NCBI RefSeq assembly: GCF_000018065.1
Contig: NC_009840.1
Coordinates: 310,001 to 374,000, forward strand
Length of the DNA stretch: 64,000 nucleotides
Source: Prochlorococcus marinus str. MIT 9215
GTDB taxonomy: Bacteria; Cyanobacteriota; Cyanobacteriia; PCC-6307; Cyanobiaceae
Reading direction: 5' to 3'
Shown here: one piece after another, positions 41,585 to 51,055 of the stretch
Position numbering within the stretch: position 1 is the first letter of the stretch
How the letters are laid out: every line of letters starts with the position of its first letter
Made by a program: the position numbers and the translations under genes
The notes under the pieces: model-generated
Seen by the model: only the letters and a program-made list of their open reading frames with translations
What the model was told of the DNA's origin: nothing
The model's database searches: none

Positions 41585-42640
41585 TTGATGGTAATAGCAA
41601 TGACGAAAGGCTACAGCGAGCAGACCGCTGGGGCCAAGCTTTGCATTGATCTGGCAAGTGACTGGGCAGGTGAATGTATTGCAGATTTAAATATTGAAGA
41701 TAATTTATTCCTCATGGATTATGGCGCCGCCGATGGGGGAACGGCTTCTGAATTTTGGGGAAAGATAATAAAGGATATTCAAGAAAGAAAAACAACATCT
41801 CAAATCTCGCTCATCGGAAATGATCTTTATTCAAATGATAATCAGGCTCTTATAAACAATCTCTCACTCCATTCTTCCCGTCAAGAATCAGTCTCTACCC
41901 TTATGTGTGCAGGTAGTTTTTATGATCAGCTTGTCCCTAATGGTTTCATTGATTTCGGTTTTTCTGCCACGGCCATGCACTGGCTTAACAAGAAGGTGGA
42001 AACTCTTGATGATCATACCCATGTACTTGCTTCAGACAACAAGAGAGCAAGAAACGATTTTCTTAAACAGGCATTGTTCGACTGGAATCAGATTCTTGAA
42101 ATGAGGAGCAAAGAGCTTAAAGTCGGAGGTAAATTACTTACTGTAAATTTATCTAGAGACTACGAAGATAGATATCTCGGAAATAACGGAGGAAAAACTG
42201 TAAATGTTCATGATCAGATTCATTCAATCTGGAAGGAATTGCGCGATGAAAATCTTATTACCGAAATTGAATATAGAAATGGCACAATTCAGAATTTCTA
42301 TAAGTCTCCTGAAGAATTTACATCACCTTTAACCAATGTAGATTCTGCTTCTTATAAAAATGGATTGAGACTTTTAAAGGAAAGAACAGTTTATGTGGGT
42401 TGTCCTTACAAGGAAAAGTGGAGGAAAACTCAAAATACTGAGGAATTTTCCATTGGCTTGATGGAGACCATTCGTAGTTGGAGCAGACACAGTTTCGCCG
42501 CTGCTTTGGATCAGAATAATTCGAGAAATGTTAATCCCGTTGATATACTTTTTGATCGATTAACCAGCCGAATAAAATCTGATCCTGAAAATTGGAGTCT
42601 TGATTACGTAGAGCATCACCTGATGATGGAGAAAGTTTAA
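41585..42640 (+). CDS. SABATH-like SAM-dependent carboxyl methyltransferase
   Basis: Up to 351 residues. The opening GYSEQTAGAKLCIDLA, the DYGAADGGTA SAM-loop, and FSATAMHWLNK resemble the plant SABATH family (salicylate and related carboxyl methyltransferases), which methylate carboxylates of small acids. The start may be TTG 41585, ATG 41588 or ATG 41600. The first codons are visibly GC-richer than neighbours, a possible sign of transfer. Its stop overlaps the next ATG by one base. Confidence 0.78.
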   Translation: MMVIAMTKGYSEQTAGAKLCIDLASDWAGECIADLNIEDNLFLMDYGAADGGTASEFWGKIIKDIQERKTTSQISLIGNDLYSNDNQALINNLSLHSSRQESVSTLMCAGSFYDQLVPNGFIDFGFSATAMHWLNKKVETLDDHTHVLASDNKRARNDFLKQALFDWNQILEMRSKELKVGGKLLTVNLSRDYEDRYLGNNGGKTVNVHDQIHSIWKELRDENLITEIEYRNGTIQNFYKSPEEFTSPLTNVDSASYKNGLRLLKERTVYVGCPYKEKWRKTQNTEEFSIGLMETIRSWSRHSFAAALDQNNSRNVNPVDILFDRLTSRIKSDPENWSLDYVEHHLMMEKV

Positions 42641-43683
42641 TGGTTAATTTACAAACTCAATTAAAAAGTGAAGTAGGTGTCCTCGCTGAATACATAAGTG
42701 ATGAATTATCAGTTTTCATAGTTGCTGAAAATAGACCTGAAGATCACCCTGCCAATGGAGGTTTAAGGCTTCTTAATTATGAAACTGATATGGAATGTCT
42801 TCAGGATGGGTTCAGACTTGCGAATCTTATGAAGAGTAAACATGATCTATATTCCACTGGTTTTTCTGGCGGGAAAGTTGTTGCGAGATCTTCAGATATT
42901 TCATCAGTGAAAGAAAAACTTATCTCAGTAACATCTGAACTTCTAGAAAATCTTGATGGCAGGATGATAACCGGATGTGACTTGAATACTGATATGAATG
43001 ATATGGAAAAATTATATAAATTGACGCCTCATGTCCTTGCAGCTGTTAATAGTAATGTTGATGCTAGTACTGCCACTGCGATGGGAGTTATAGGTGCCTT
43101 CGAAGCTTTTGAAAAATGTATTAATTGTGATCTTTCAAATGGTGTTCTGGTTCATGGATGCGGTTCGGTTGGCAGTAAAGTCGCTTATGAATTAATTAAA
43201 AGAGATATAAAAACTTATGTTGTTGATATTGATTTAGAAAAAACTGATATTGAGGGTGCTATTTCTCTTGGAAATGACAAAAATTGGTATAGAAAGAATT
43301 TTGATGTAATTATCCCTTGCTCAATCTCGGGATTAATAAATAAAAATATTTCTCAGTTTCTTTTAAATTCTAAAGCTATTATTTCAGCTGCTAATGCTCC
43401 TTTTGAAAATGATAAGATTACTCAAAAGTTGAGAGATTCAAATGTTGTTATAGTCCCTGATCCTCTTGTTAATGCAGGAGCTGTAATAGCTGATTCAATT
43501 GAAAGATATGCTCCGGTTAAATGGTCTAAAACATCACCTGAAAAGGTATATAATTTCGTAAAGAATGAAGTAAAGAAAAAATGTATTTCTTACCTTGCTC
43601 TTGAGCAGAGTGGATTATCTTCTCAGGAAATTTTAGAATTAATAAAAAATGAAAAGCAAGAAATTATAGGAGAGTCTTTTTAA
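42640..43683 (+). CDS. Leucine/phenylalanine dehydrogenase-like protein (Glu/Leu/Phe/Val family)
   Basis: A 347-residue protein with the amino-acid dehydrogenase pattern: NGGLRLLNYETDMECLQDGFRLANLMKSKHDL, then FSGGKVVAR (substrate lysine), GCDLNTDM (catalytic aspartate region) and a Rossmann GCGSVGSKVA. The fold and key residues look intact, so oxidative deamination of an amino acid, or a modified one, is likely. The stop is 4 bases before the FAD enzyme. Confidence 0.83.
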   Translation: MVNLQTQLKSEVGVLAEYISDELSVFIVAENRPEDHPANGGLRLLNYETDMECLQDGFRLANLMKSKHDLYSTGFSGGKVVARSSDISSVKEKLISVTSELLENLDGRMITGCDLNTDMNDMEKLYKLTPHVLAAVNSNVDASTATAMGVIGAFEAFEKCINCDLSNGVLVHGCGSVGSKVAYELIKRDIKTYVVDIDLEKTDIEGAISLGNDKNWYRKNFDVIIPCSISGLINKNISQFLLNSKAIISAANAPFENDKITQKLRDSNVVIVPDPLVNAGAVIADSIERYAPVKWSKTSPEKVYNFVKNEVKKKCISYLALEQSGLSSQEILELIKNEKQEIIGESF

Positions 43684-43687
43684 ATTA

Positions 43688-44875
43688 ATGAATAATATTA
43701 ATATCCCTGAACATATTGATGTGGCCATTATCGGCGGAGGTATGGCAGGCCTCAGTGCAGCAGCATCATTAAGTCAAATGGGTGTAAAAAATGTAGCTGT
43801 TTTTGAATCTGAAAAACTTGCTCATTGCGATGGCAGTAGTTTTGGAGAGTCCAGAATGTATAGAGAAATGTATTCTGATCCTGTGCTATGCAAACTTGCT
43901 AAAGAATCAAATAAATTATGGGCTGAGCAGGAATCAGTATCAAAATATTCTCTTAGAAAAGAACATGGATTATTGTTTTATGGTGAATCCTGGGATCAAG
44001 AAACCATAGAAGGTTCCATACCTGGTGCTCAGAAAGTTATGGATGAGCAAAATATACCTTATGAGTTTTTAACATCTGAAAAGATTTCTGAAAGATTTCC
44101 TATAAAACCTAAAGATAATTTTGTAGGACTTTTTGAACCAAGTGCAGGAGCAATATTAAGTAATAAAGCGATTGAAAATTGGATTGAAATCATAAGAAAT
44201 AATGGCAATCAGATTTACGAAGGCTGCAGAATTAAAAGAATAGACGGCAAAAATAATTCTCTTGAAATAATAGGAAATCAATCTGTAAGTTTTGATCAAT
44301 TAATAGTTGCATCTGGAATGTGGACTAATGAATTATTGGAACCATTAGGTTTAAGACAAGATTTAAAAATTTGGCCGATGCTCTGGGCTCATTATCTGGT
44401 TGATGAGGATTTCATAAATAGTTATCCGCAATGGTTCTGCTTCCAAAAATCAAGAGGAGATGATGGTGGTTTGTATTATGGTTTCCCCGTCTTAAGTCGA
44501 AATAAAAATAATGTTCCCAGAATAAAAGTTGGAATTGATTGGACACCTCCAGAATTAATTGGTGGTGATGAGGATGCTATGAAAAAACCTTTTATGGAAC
44601 CTCTAATAAAAATGCTTGATGATTTTATGATCAATAATTTCGATGGTGTAATAAGTTGTGATGAAACTTTTGTCAGTCCATATACAATGACAAATGATGT
44701 TAATTTTATTCTCGATAAACCTAAGTCAAATATCACTGTTTTTTCAGGTGGATCTGGCCAGTCATTTAAATTTGCACCACTAATTGGTAAATGTCTTGCG
44801 GAAAAAGCATTAAATAAAAATTGTAGTTTTGAAATAAGCTGCTGGGAATTTGATAGATTTCTTACTACAAAATAA
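43688..44875 (+). CDS. FAD-dependent amine oxidoreductase, sarcosine oxidase-like
   Basis: A 395-residue flavoprotein. The N-terminal GGGMAGLSAAASL is a classic dinucleotide-binding motif. The later HCDGSSFGESRMYREMY resembles the flavin-linkage region of monomeric sarcosine oxidase and N-methyl-tryptophan oxidase, and a C-terminal FSGGSGQSFKFAPLIG completes the DAO/MSOX signature. Substrate probably an N-methylated or secondary amino acid. It closes the three-gene cassette. Confidence 0.85.
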   Translation: MNNINIPEHIDVAIIGGGMAGLSAAASLSQMGVKNVAVFESEKLAHCDGSSFGESRMYREMYSDPVLCKLAKESNKLWAEQESVSKYSLRKEHGLLFYGESWDQETIEGSIPGAQKVMDEQNIPYEFLTSEKISERFPIKPKDNFVGLFEPSAGAILSNKAIENWIEIIRNNGNQIYEGCRIKRIDGKNNSLEIIGNQSVSFDQLIVASGMWTNELLEPLGLRQDLKIWPMLWAHYLVDEDFINSYPQWFCFQKSRGDDGGLYYGFPVLSRNKNNVPRIKVGIDWTPPELIGGDEDAMKKPFMEPLIKMLDDFMINNFDGVISCDETFVSPYTMTNDVNFILDKPKSNITVFSGGSGQSFKFAPLIGKCLAEKALNKNCSFEISCWEFDRFLTTK

Positions 44876-44923
44876 TGACCCTTTTGGGTAATTATTAATA
44901 ATATTATTTTCTTCGATAGTGAA

Positions 44924-45634
44924 ATGAATTTATTTGATTATTTTTTCAGCAATTGGAATAAAAGAAAAGAAATTATTTCTGAAGACTCTCTTGAAAATTC
45001 TAATGATCTCTGGGCCGATTCTGTCACAACGGGTTGGGAATATACTTGTAATTTATTACTGACAACTCCAAGAATTTGTATAGAAAATGATGGTTTTATT
45101 ACGAACGATACTTCAGTAAAACCAAAGTTAATAGGTGAACCAAACAATCTCGGAAAAGATGGTGATCCCTCTGGGAATTTTGGCTATTGGGTAAGAAGAC
45201 ATGGACATGAAGAGGAATTTGAAGAATTGGCAAATATTTCTCAAAATATGATTTATGCAAGACCTTCTGATATTGGAAGAATCCCACCCAAATCAAAATT
45301 AGAAGATGATTTTAAAAACTTTTTAATTGATTTTAGAATAATTGTTGAATCCAATATTTCTATAGAAAAAAAATTGTTTATGATAAATTACGAATTGAGT
45401 ACTAAATCAGAAGCTTATAAAGACATTTATAAAAAGTTAGTTTTAGAGAAAAGATTTCCTGATTCTTTCTTTAGAAATATTTTGTGTGAACTAAATGGAG
45501 TTAATAAAAATACTGCTTCAATATTGTGGGAATCTGGGTACCTTACTAAAGAACAAGTTCTCAATGCACCTTATAGTGAATTAATAGAAATTAAAGGACT
45601 TGGAAAAAGTTTGATTTTAAAAATTAAAAATTAA
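44924..45634 (+). CDS. Hypothetical protein with C-terminal helix-hairpin-helix
   Basis: A 236-residue protein. The first 100 residues are unlike known folds (acidic, with GKDGDPSGNFGYWVRRHGH). The C-terminal 45 residues contain an HhH-type pattern, with NGVNKNTASILWESGY and EIKGLGKSLILKI, normally used for nonspecific DNA binding. Spacing of 48 bases from the FAD gene suggests loose linkage. Confidence 0.6.
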   Translation: MNLFDYFFSNWNKRKEIISEDSLENSNDLWADSVTTGWEYTCNLLLTTPRICIENDGFITNDTSVKPKLIGEPNNLGKDGDPSGNFGYWVRRHGHEEEFEELANISQNMIYARPSDIGRIPPKSKLEDDFKNFLIDFRIIVESNISIEKKLFMINYELSTKSEAYKDIYKKLVLEKRFPDSFFRNILCELNGVNKNTASILWESGYLTKEQVLNAPYSELIEIKGLGKSLILKIKN

Positions 45635-45638
45635 AATA

Positions 45639-45815
45639 ATGAATACATGCAACTCTGCTAATTCAAAATCACTGGGAAAACTTCTGAAAACATATGACTT
45701 AACGCCAAAAAATAAACAAAAAGTAATAATTTCTGCTCAAAGAAAAACAGCAACTTGGGCAGGTCTTCATAGACTTGCAAGAAAGCTAGAATTCTTACAA
45801 TCATTAAAAGATTAG
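45639..45815 (+). CDS. Small basic hypothetical protein
   Basis: A 58-residue lysine- and arginine-rich ORF (MNTCNSANSKSLGKLLKTYD...). The helix RKTATWAGLHRLARKLEFLQSL is strongly basic. No family recognised. It is 4 bases after the HhH gene's stop, probably the same transcript. Confidence 0.55.
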   Translation: MNTCNSANSKSLGKLLKTYDLTPKNKQKVIISAQRKTATWAGLHRLARKLEFLQSLKD

Positions 45816-45828
45816 AAAAATTAAATTT

Positions 45829-46083
45829 ATGGAAGAACAAAAAGATAAGCTAGAAAGGATTTATCAAAAATTAAACGAAGAAGAAGATACTGTTTTAAAA
45901 AAATGGAATGAATCAATAATTCCTAAAATAATATTATTATTTCCTTCAATAGCCTTTGCCTTAACTTTCTTAAAAGTAAATAACGATAAATCAATTTTAG
46001 ATTTACTTATTTTTATCGCGGTTGGAGGTCTATTAGTTGCAGGCGGTATTTTTTTAAATTACTTATTATCAAAGGGTAAATAA
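45829..46083 (+). CDS. Membrane protein of unknown function
   Basis: An 84-residue protein with a charged N-terminal helix (EEQKDKLERIYQKLNEEEDTVLKKW) and two transmembrane segments (IIPKIILLFPSIAFALTFL, LLIFIAVGGLLVAGGIFLNYLL). Family unknown. Confidence 0.62.
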   Translation: MEEQKDKLERIYQKLNEEEDTVLKKWNESIIPKIILLFPSIAFALTFLKVNNDKSILDLLIFIAVGGLLVAGGIFLNYLLSKGK

Positions 46084-46121
46084 AGTCTTTTAGAATAGTG
46101 AATATAATCTGAGTGCTATGA

Positions 46122-46748
46122 CTAATCAAAATTTCCAGCTTTATTTGTTGATTTAAGATACTTCCTCTCAATTAGATTTCTGATAATTCCCAAACCGAAT
46201 ATCAATATTACGCTTAAGATAAATAAAATCAAATATTCTCTTTGAAGTGATGGGACTTCTCCATCAATAATTTTTTTAATATTGAAATTCTGATTTTGTA
46301 ATTCTCTAAATCCATTTCCAGTGGCAATAAATGGTAAATCTGAAAGAAGAGCACTAACAATTAAAGCTAAAAGAAATTTTCTAAACCTTAATTTAGTCAG
46401 CCCAACCCCATAACTTACAAAATCAAACCAACCCGTCATTAAAAAACCAGTTAAAAGAAATAAGTTTTTCTCAAGATATTTTTTGGATAGATCTTCAAAT
46501 TTATCTAAATATTTTTTAGACATTATTCTTTGAAGTATTTCCCTACCAAATTTTCTTGATAAAGAAAAACTAATTGAGCATGCCACTATATCTGCAATAA
46601 AACTTAGAAGTAATCCATTTACTAATCCAAAAAGATATCCAGAAATTAATAAGCAATAAGTTCCAGGTAAGATAGGAATAACGATACTTGTAAATCTTAA
46701 AAGTAAAATTAATAAAATTCCCCAGTTTCCTGATAAAGCTTCAACCAC
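46122..46748 (-). CDS. TVP38/TMEM64-family membrane protein
   Basis: A 208-residue multi-helix membrane protein of the SNARE-associated/DedA-like group. The conserved region LPGTYCLLISGYLFGLVNGLLLSF and RKFGREILQR fits, as does GFLMTGWFDFVSYGVGLTKLRFRKF. Family members act in membrane homeostasis and possibly lipid scrambling. Function here is inferred from family. Confidence 0.82.
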   Translation of the reverse strand: MVEALSGNWGILLILLLRFTSIVIPILPGTYCLLISGYLFGLVNGLLLSFIADIVACSISFSLSRKFGREILQRIMSKKYLDKFEDLSKKYLEKNLFLLTGFLMTGWFDFVSYGVGLTKLRFRKFLLALIVSALLSDLPFIATGNGFRELQNQNFNIKKIIDGEVPSLQREYLILFILSVILIFGLGIIRNLIERKYLKSTNKAGNFD

Positions 46749-46839
46749 AAAAAATGAATCTATATTTGAATAATATATTTATAAATAATGCTTTTAGTTG
46801 AAGAATAAATCAAAAGTTAATACAAAAAGTAAAATAGCT

Positions 46840-47427
46840 CTATTTCCAATGTATTTGTTCCCACCATTGTCTTACTTTTGAAGATGTGCAATACCAGTTT
46901 TTTCCAAAAATACCCCCATGTACTGTTTCAGGAAGAATTATTTTCTGCGATCCTTTTAGAAGAGATGATGATAAAGGTACTAATCCGTCCCCATTAAGAT
47001 TTTTATCTCCAGAAATTGATTTATATGATCCTTTCGCAATGATTTTAGTGATTATTGATGTTTGTTTAGATTTAATTTCAACTTCACCTCCAACAGAAAT
47101 GTAACTTATATTTTTAAAAAAATTGCCTGGGTATTTTTCATCTACAAATTTTCTTAATGCAGTCGCTTTTAGTGCCTGATGCGGGCTGCCTAATGTAATT
47201 AAATTTTTGGTATGAGATTTACCATTAAATATCTCATTATTAAAAGGTTCATCCGATAGATAAAGTCTCAACATTACGCCACCGGAACTATGACCAACAA
47301 AATCTATTTTTCTAGATTTATTTTCTTTCAATGCAAGATTAACTGTATCTCTAACTTTATTTAAAATATCTACCCAGCCTTTTTTAGAATTGCTTTTAAA
47401 CCAATCTTTTCTAGTAACATCTACCAC
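46840..47427 (-). CDS. Lipase/esterase-like alpha/beta hydrolase with uncertain N-terminus
   Basis: The GTG frame gives 195 residues with nucleophile motif GHSSGGVMLRLYLSDEP near residue 45 and a C-terminal histidine region (PETVHGGIF). However, the frame stays open 39 codons further upstream to 47544 and encodes PIIILGGFLIT, the expected first strand and oxyanion loop. No ATG, GTG or TTG occurs there. Either a rare start is used or the start was lost. Confidence 0.72.
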   Translation of the reverse strand: MVDVTRKDWFKSNSKKGWVDILNKVRDTVNLALKENKSRKIDFVGHSSGGVMLRLYLSDEPFNNEIFNGKSHTKNLITLGSPHQALKATALRKFVDEKYPGNFFKNISYISVGGEVEIKSKQTSIITKIIAKGSYKSISGDKNLNGDGLVPLSSSLLKGSQKIILPETVHGGIFGKNWYCTSSKVRQWWEQIHWK

Positions 47428-47616
47428 ATATACTTTTCTTTTGAAAACATTTTCAATTATGTTTTTAGCTTCATCATAAGCTTCTTTAGTGATGAGAAAA
47501 CCACCAAGAATAATTATTGGATTATTAATCTTTTTTATTAGTGTCTATAAAAAATATACTCTCGCTTAAATGGTTAGCAAAAAAATATTTAGATTAATAC
47601 ATTTTTAATAAAAAAT

Positions 47617-47814
47617 CTAAATATCCTTTTCCCAAAAAAGATAAAGATTTGAAAATTGATTCTTATTATCTACAACCGCTGTGCTTGTTGAAATTAACTT
47701 CCAGCCTGCTTCATTTCTTATTTTCATTATTGAGGCTATTTCATTTTCTTGTCTTTTAGTATTTGCATTTCCTACTGCATAATAAATATCAATATCATTT
47801 TGAGAGTTCGCCAT
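47617..47814 (-). CDS. Small hypothetical protein
   Basis: About 65 residues from the ATG at 47814 (a TTG at 47874 would give 85). The pattern DIDIYYAVGNANTKRQENEIASIMKIRNEAGWKLISTSTAV with a final LYLFWEK resembles short DUF4177-type proteins, in which an aromatic strand follows a tryptophan. Resemblance only. Confidence 0.55.
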   Translation of the reverse strand: MANSQNDIDIYYAVGNANTKRQENEIASIMKIRNEAGWKLISTSTAVVDNKNQFSNLYLFWEKDI

Positions 47815-47908
47815 TTTAGATTTTTTTAAGTCCTTTATAAAGTTAATATTAGGCAATATTTCTTCAATCCCCAAATTTTTTAGATAGGGTGATGTAAATG
47901 TTTTTGTT

Positions 47909-48016
47909 ATGATTTTACCTTCTCCTCAAATCGCTATTGGTTTATTGCTTATAAGTATTGGAATTGTAGTTTCTTTTGATATTAGATTTGATCCTTTAAA
48001 AATAAAAAGTAAATAA
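47909..48016 (+). CDS. Putative 35-residue membrane peptide
   Basis: The frame MILPSPQIAIGLLLISIGIV... has one transmembrane segment and a basic tail. Clean ATG, 44 bases upstream of the GT2 gene. No family recognised. Confidence 0.4.
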   Translation: MILPSPQIAIGLLLISIGIVVSFDIRFDPLKIKSK

Positions 48017-48060
48017 TTAAGAATTTGATTTATATTTTCTCAGAAATTTGATGTAGAAAT

Positions 48061-49245
48061 ATGTTCTTTTTACTATTGCTTTCAATTTTTACTTTTATAT
48101 CAGCTCTAGGCACCTTCATTATTGAGAGATACAGCTTTATTAATGCTCCTTTTCTTCAAAATATTAATTTTGAAAAACCTATAGATACAAGTCTTACAAT
48201 AATTATCCCTGCTTATAATGAGGAATTAAATATAGCCAAGTGCTTAAAATCATTAAGTGAAATTAAAAGACCCAGCGTCAATTTTAAAATATTAGTAGTA
48301 GATGATTTAAGTACTGACAAAACCTTTTTAGAGGCAAAAAACTTAAAAGAAAATATATTTAAAAATTCAAAAGAATTGGAGATCATTTCATCAGGGAAAA
48401 GACCTGAAGATAAAAATTGGGTTGGTAAAAATTGGCCATGTTATGTAGGTTCTAAAAAGATAAATTCTGAATGGATACTCTTTATTGATGCAGATGTAAT
48501 TTTAGGAAAAAATTGTATTTATAATGCTCTTTTTAAGGCACGCGAAGATAATATTGATTTATTATCTCTCGCTCCGAAAGTAAATTGCAATTGCTTGGCA
48601 GAGTGGATGGTACAACCTATTATGACTAGCTTACTAATGATAGGTTTCCCCATTTCTGATACTAACGATAGTAGAAATAATACATCATTTGCAGCTGGCC
48701 CTTTTATGCTTTTTAAGAAAGAATCCTATGAATTGATTGGCGGACATGAAGACACTTTTGATGAGGTAGTTGAAGATATAGCTCTGGCCAAAAAGATCAA
48801 AAATAGAAATTTAAAATTAAATTTTTTAATAGCTATTAAAGATATTTCACTAAATATGTATCAGGATTTCAATTCCCTAATTGAGGGATGGAGTAAAAAC
48901 TGGTTTTTAGGTTTAGAGAAAGATCTCTTAAGATCAATTTCAGGATCAATATTTGTATTTTTAAATTTTAGTCTTCCTTGGTTATTATTTTTTATCTCTT
49001 TAATTATTTTGTTAAATAATTATTCTTTAAATATTTTATGCACAACTTTATTCTCTTTTCTGGCCTTATGTACTTATCTTTTTAAAAGAATTTGGTTAAA
49101 AGTGAAATATGAAATCCCATCAAAATATTGGTATTTGAATGGCATAGGAGGGATAATTGTATTTTATATTAGTCTGCTTTCGATTTATAAAACATATACA
49201 GGAAATGGTTGGACCTGGAAGGGAAGAAATTTATCTAAAGGTTAA
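48061..49245 (+). CDS. Membrane glycosyltransferase, GT2 family
   Basis: A 394-residue protein with an N-terminal membrane helix, a GT-A domain (LTIIIPAYNEELNIAKCL, VVDDLSTDKT, the metal motif FIDADV, and late EVVEDIALAKKIK), and three C-terminal helices. The GKNWPCYVG segment resembles HpnB-like hopanoid-associated or carotenoid glycosyltransferases. Sugar and acceptor unknown. Confidence 0.85.
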   Translation: MFFLLLLSIFTFISALGTFIIERYSFINAPFLQNINFEKPIDTSLTIIIPAYNEELNIAKCLKSLSEIKRPSVNFKILVVDDLSTDKTFLEAKNLKENIFKNSKELEIISSGKRPEDKNWVGKNWPCYVGSKKINSEWILFIDADVILGKNCIYNALFKAREDNIDLLSLAPKVNCNCLAEWMVQPIMTSLLMIGFPISDTNDSRNNTSFAAGPFMLFKKESYELIGGHEDTFDEVVEDIALAKKIKNRNLKLNFLIAIKDISLNMYQDFNSLIEGWSKNWFLGLEKDLLRSISGSIFVFLNFSLPWLLFFISLIILLNNYSLNILCTTLFSFLALCTYLFKRIWLKVKYEIPSKYWYLNGIGGIIVFYISLLSIYKTYTGNGWTWKGRNLSKG

Positions 49246-49288
49246 TTCCTTATTTAAATTAATTACTTTTAATTAAGAGAAATAAAAT

Positions 49289-49600
49289 TTGAAAACCGCT
49301 CAAAAGTCAATATCTAAATATCACAGGATTTTGATATCTTTGACACCTCTTTTTAAATTTTTATTTATTAGGTTATTTAAAACTTATAAGACATTGGAAA
49401 TTACTTTAGTTGGAATTGGTTTATTAATTGGATTAGTCCTAAGTTGGATTATGGGACTTTCGGGTGGAGATGTTTTTATATGGATTTTCTGCTTATATTT
49501 TGGATTACAAGTTGGGCAATTAATTTTTTCAGAAGATAGTAACGATGATGATGATGATTTTGGTGGAGGTATTTTAACTCCAGTTTTTCAAGGTAATTAA
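49289..49600 (+). CDS. Membrane protein of unknown function
   Basis: A 103-residue protein from a TTG start. Two transmembrane segments (ITLVGIGLLIGLVLSWIMGL, VFIWIFCLYFGLQVGQLIF) precede an acidic run of five aspartates. No family recognised. It follows the GT2 gene by 43 bases. Confidence 0.6.
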   Translation: MKTAQKSISKYHRILISLTPLFKFLFIRLFKTYKTLEITLVGIGLLIGLVLSWIMGLSGGDVFIWIFCLYFGLQVGQLIFSEDSNDDDDDFGGGILTPVFQGN

Positions 49601-49797
49601 TTTAGAATTAGTCCACCATTAGCTCACTTTTGTTTTTATTTTTTTTAATTTTGATAATAGTTCTTTATCTAAATAATCTTTGGATAAGAAAGATTTTTTT
49701 TAAAGGATTAAATTTTTATCGTTATAAGGATATTTTGTTACATCAATAGATTTTGAATTAATTTAGGATTTTACATATTTTTCATTTATAAGTGAAT

Positions 49798-49986
49798 ATG
49801 AATAAGCATAATAATAACGCATTATCAATCTGTAAATATATATTAGATTCTATGATTTATAGACAAAAGTTACTTGGGGAAGAAGAAAATTTAAAAAACA
49901 AATTAGCATTAATTGAGGAGTATAGAGAATGGATAACTGAGGGGATTTTTGAAAGTAATGCCCTTTATATAATTGATAAAAGATAA
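49798..49986 (+). CDS. Small hypothetical protein
   Basis: A 62-residue soluble helical protein (NNNALSICKYILDSMIYRQK, EENLKNKLALIEEYREWITEGIF). A GTG two codons upstream is the alternative start. Family unknown. Confidence 0.52.
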   Translation: MNKHNNNALSICKYILDSMIYRQKLLGEEENLKNKLALIEEYREWITEGIFESNALYIIDKR

Positions 49987-50110
49987 TTAATATTTAAAAA
50001 CAAATCATGAATTAACCTAAATCTCAATTAATTTAAACTTTAGAATTATCAATTAATTATTCTCAAAAAAGAAAAAATAATTTAGAAAAAATAACTTTTA
50101 TTAAAGTTAA

Positions 50111-50875
50111 TTAGTTTAAAACTAAACCACCATCAACTACTAAATTTTGACCAGTGACTGCCCTCGACCAAGGGGAAGCAAAAAATAATACGGCATCTGA
50201 AAAGTCTTCTGTAGTGGTAACTTTTCTTAAGGGTGTAATGCTGGAAATATATTCAAAAACACTATCTGGAGTACCCTTGCTAGCATCAGTGACCTTTAAT
50301 AAGCCTCCTGAAACCATATTTACTGTGATATTAAATTGCCCTAGATCTATCGCTGCAGTTCTTGTAAGTGATAATAATCCGCCTTTGGCTGCAGTGTAAT
50401 CATGGTAGGGAATTACTGGATTTTGAAATAAATTAGTCCCTATAGTTATCACTCTTCCAAAAGAATTATTTTTCATATTTGGTGTAAAAATATTGAGCAA
50501 ATTTAGAAATCCCTTTTGAGTAGTTTCAATCTGGTTTTGGAAATCTTGCCACTCTATAGTGTCTATTTTTTTTCTTTGATCACCATTGAAAATAAAATCA
50601 TTTATTGCGTTGTGGATTATCGTATCCACTCTGATATTTTGACTTGCCAATTCTTCGTGCATTTTAGATACTTGATCTTTTTCTCTGATATCCCCTTTTA
50701 CTAAAATTGCATTCTCTCCTAATGAATCAGATAAATTTTTTGCACTTTCATATGAATTTCTGTAGTTGATAATTACTTTTGCACCCTCTCTATGAAACGA
50801 TCTTGCGATTTCGGAACCTAATCCTCTCCCTGCACCTGTTACTAAAACGGTCTGTTTCTCTAATGGTAAATTCAT
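50111..50875 (-). CDS. Short-chain dehydrogenase/reductase
   Basis: A 254-residue Rossmann oxidoreductase. The cofactor loop TGAGRGLG is at residues 13-20, and the catalytic Tyr/Lys pair is in YTAAKGG. The tail (AVTGQNLVVDGGLVLN) is typical of the FabG-like group. The substrate is not predictable; fatty-acid or sugar-nucleotide reductase roles are possible. Confidence 0.85.
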   Translation of the reverse strand: MNLPLEKQTVLVTGAGRGLGSEIARSFHREGAKVIINYRNSYESAKNLSDSLGENAILVKGDIREKDQVSKMHEELASQNIRVDTIIHNAINDFIFNGDQRKKIDTIEWQDFQNQIETTQKGFLNLLNIFTPNMKNNSFGRVITIGTNLFQNPVIPYHDYTAAKGGLLSLTRTAAIDLGQFNITVNMVSGGLLKVTDASKGTPDSVFEYISSITPLRKVTTTEDFSDAVLFFASPWSRAVTGQNLVVDGGLVLN

Positions 50876-51055
50876 AATTTTTCGATATGAGAATTAATGC
50901 CCTAAATTAAAATTTTATTCTAGATGAAAAAATAAAATTGTTAAATGTAAAATTTTTTACTATCTATTTTTGTTTTTATTTTTGTTTGAAATTTTGATAA
51001 TTTTTTTAACCTTGATAATCTAATTGTAGGAAAAGATTTTTTCTGAATAAAAATC

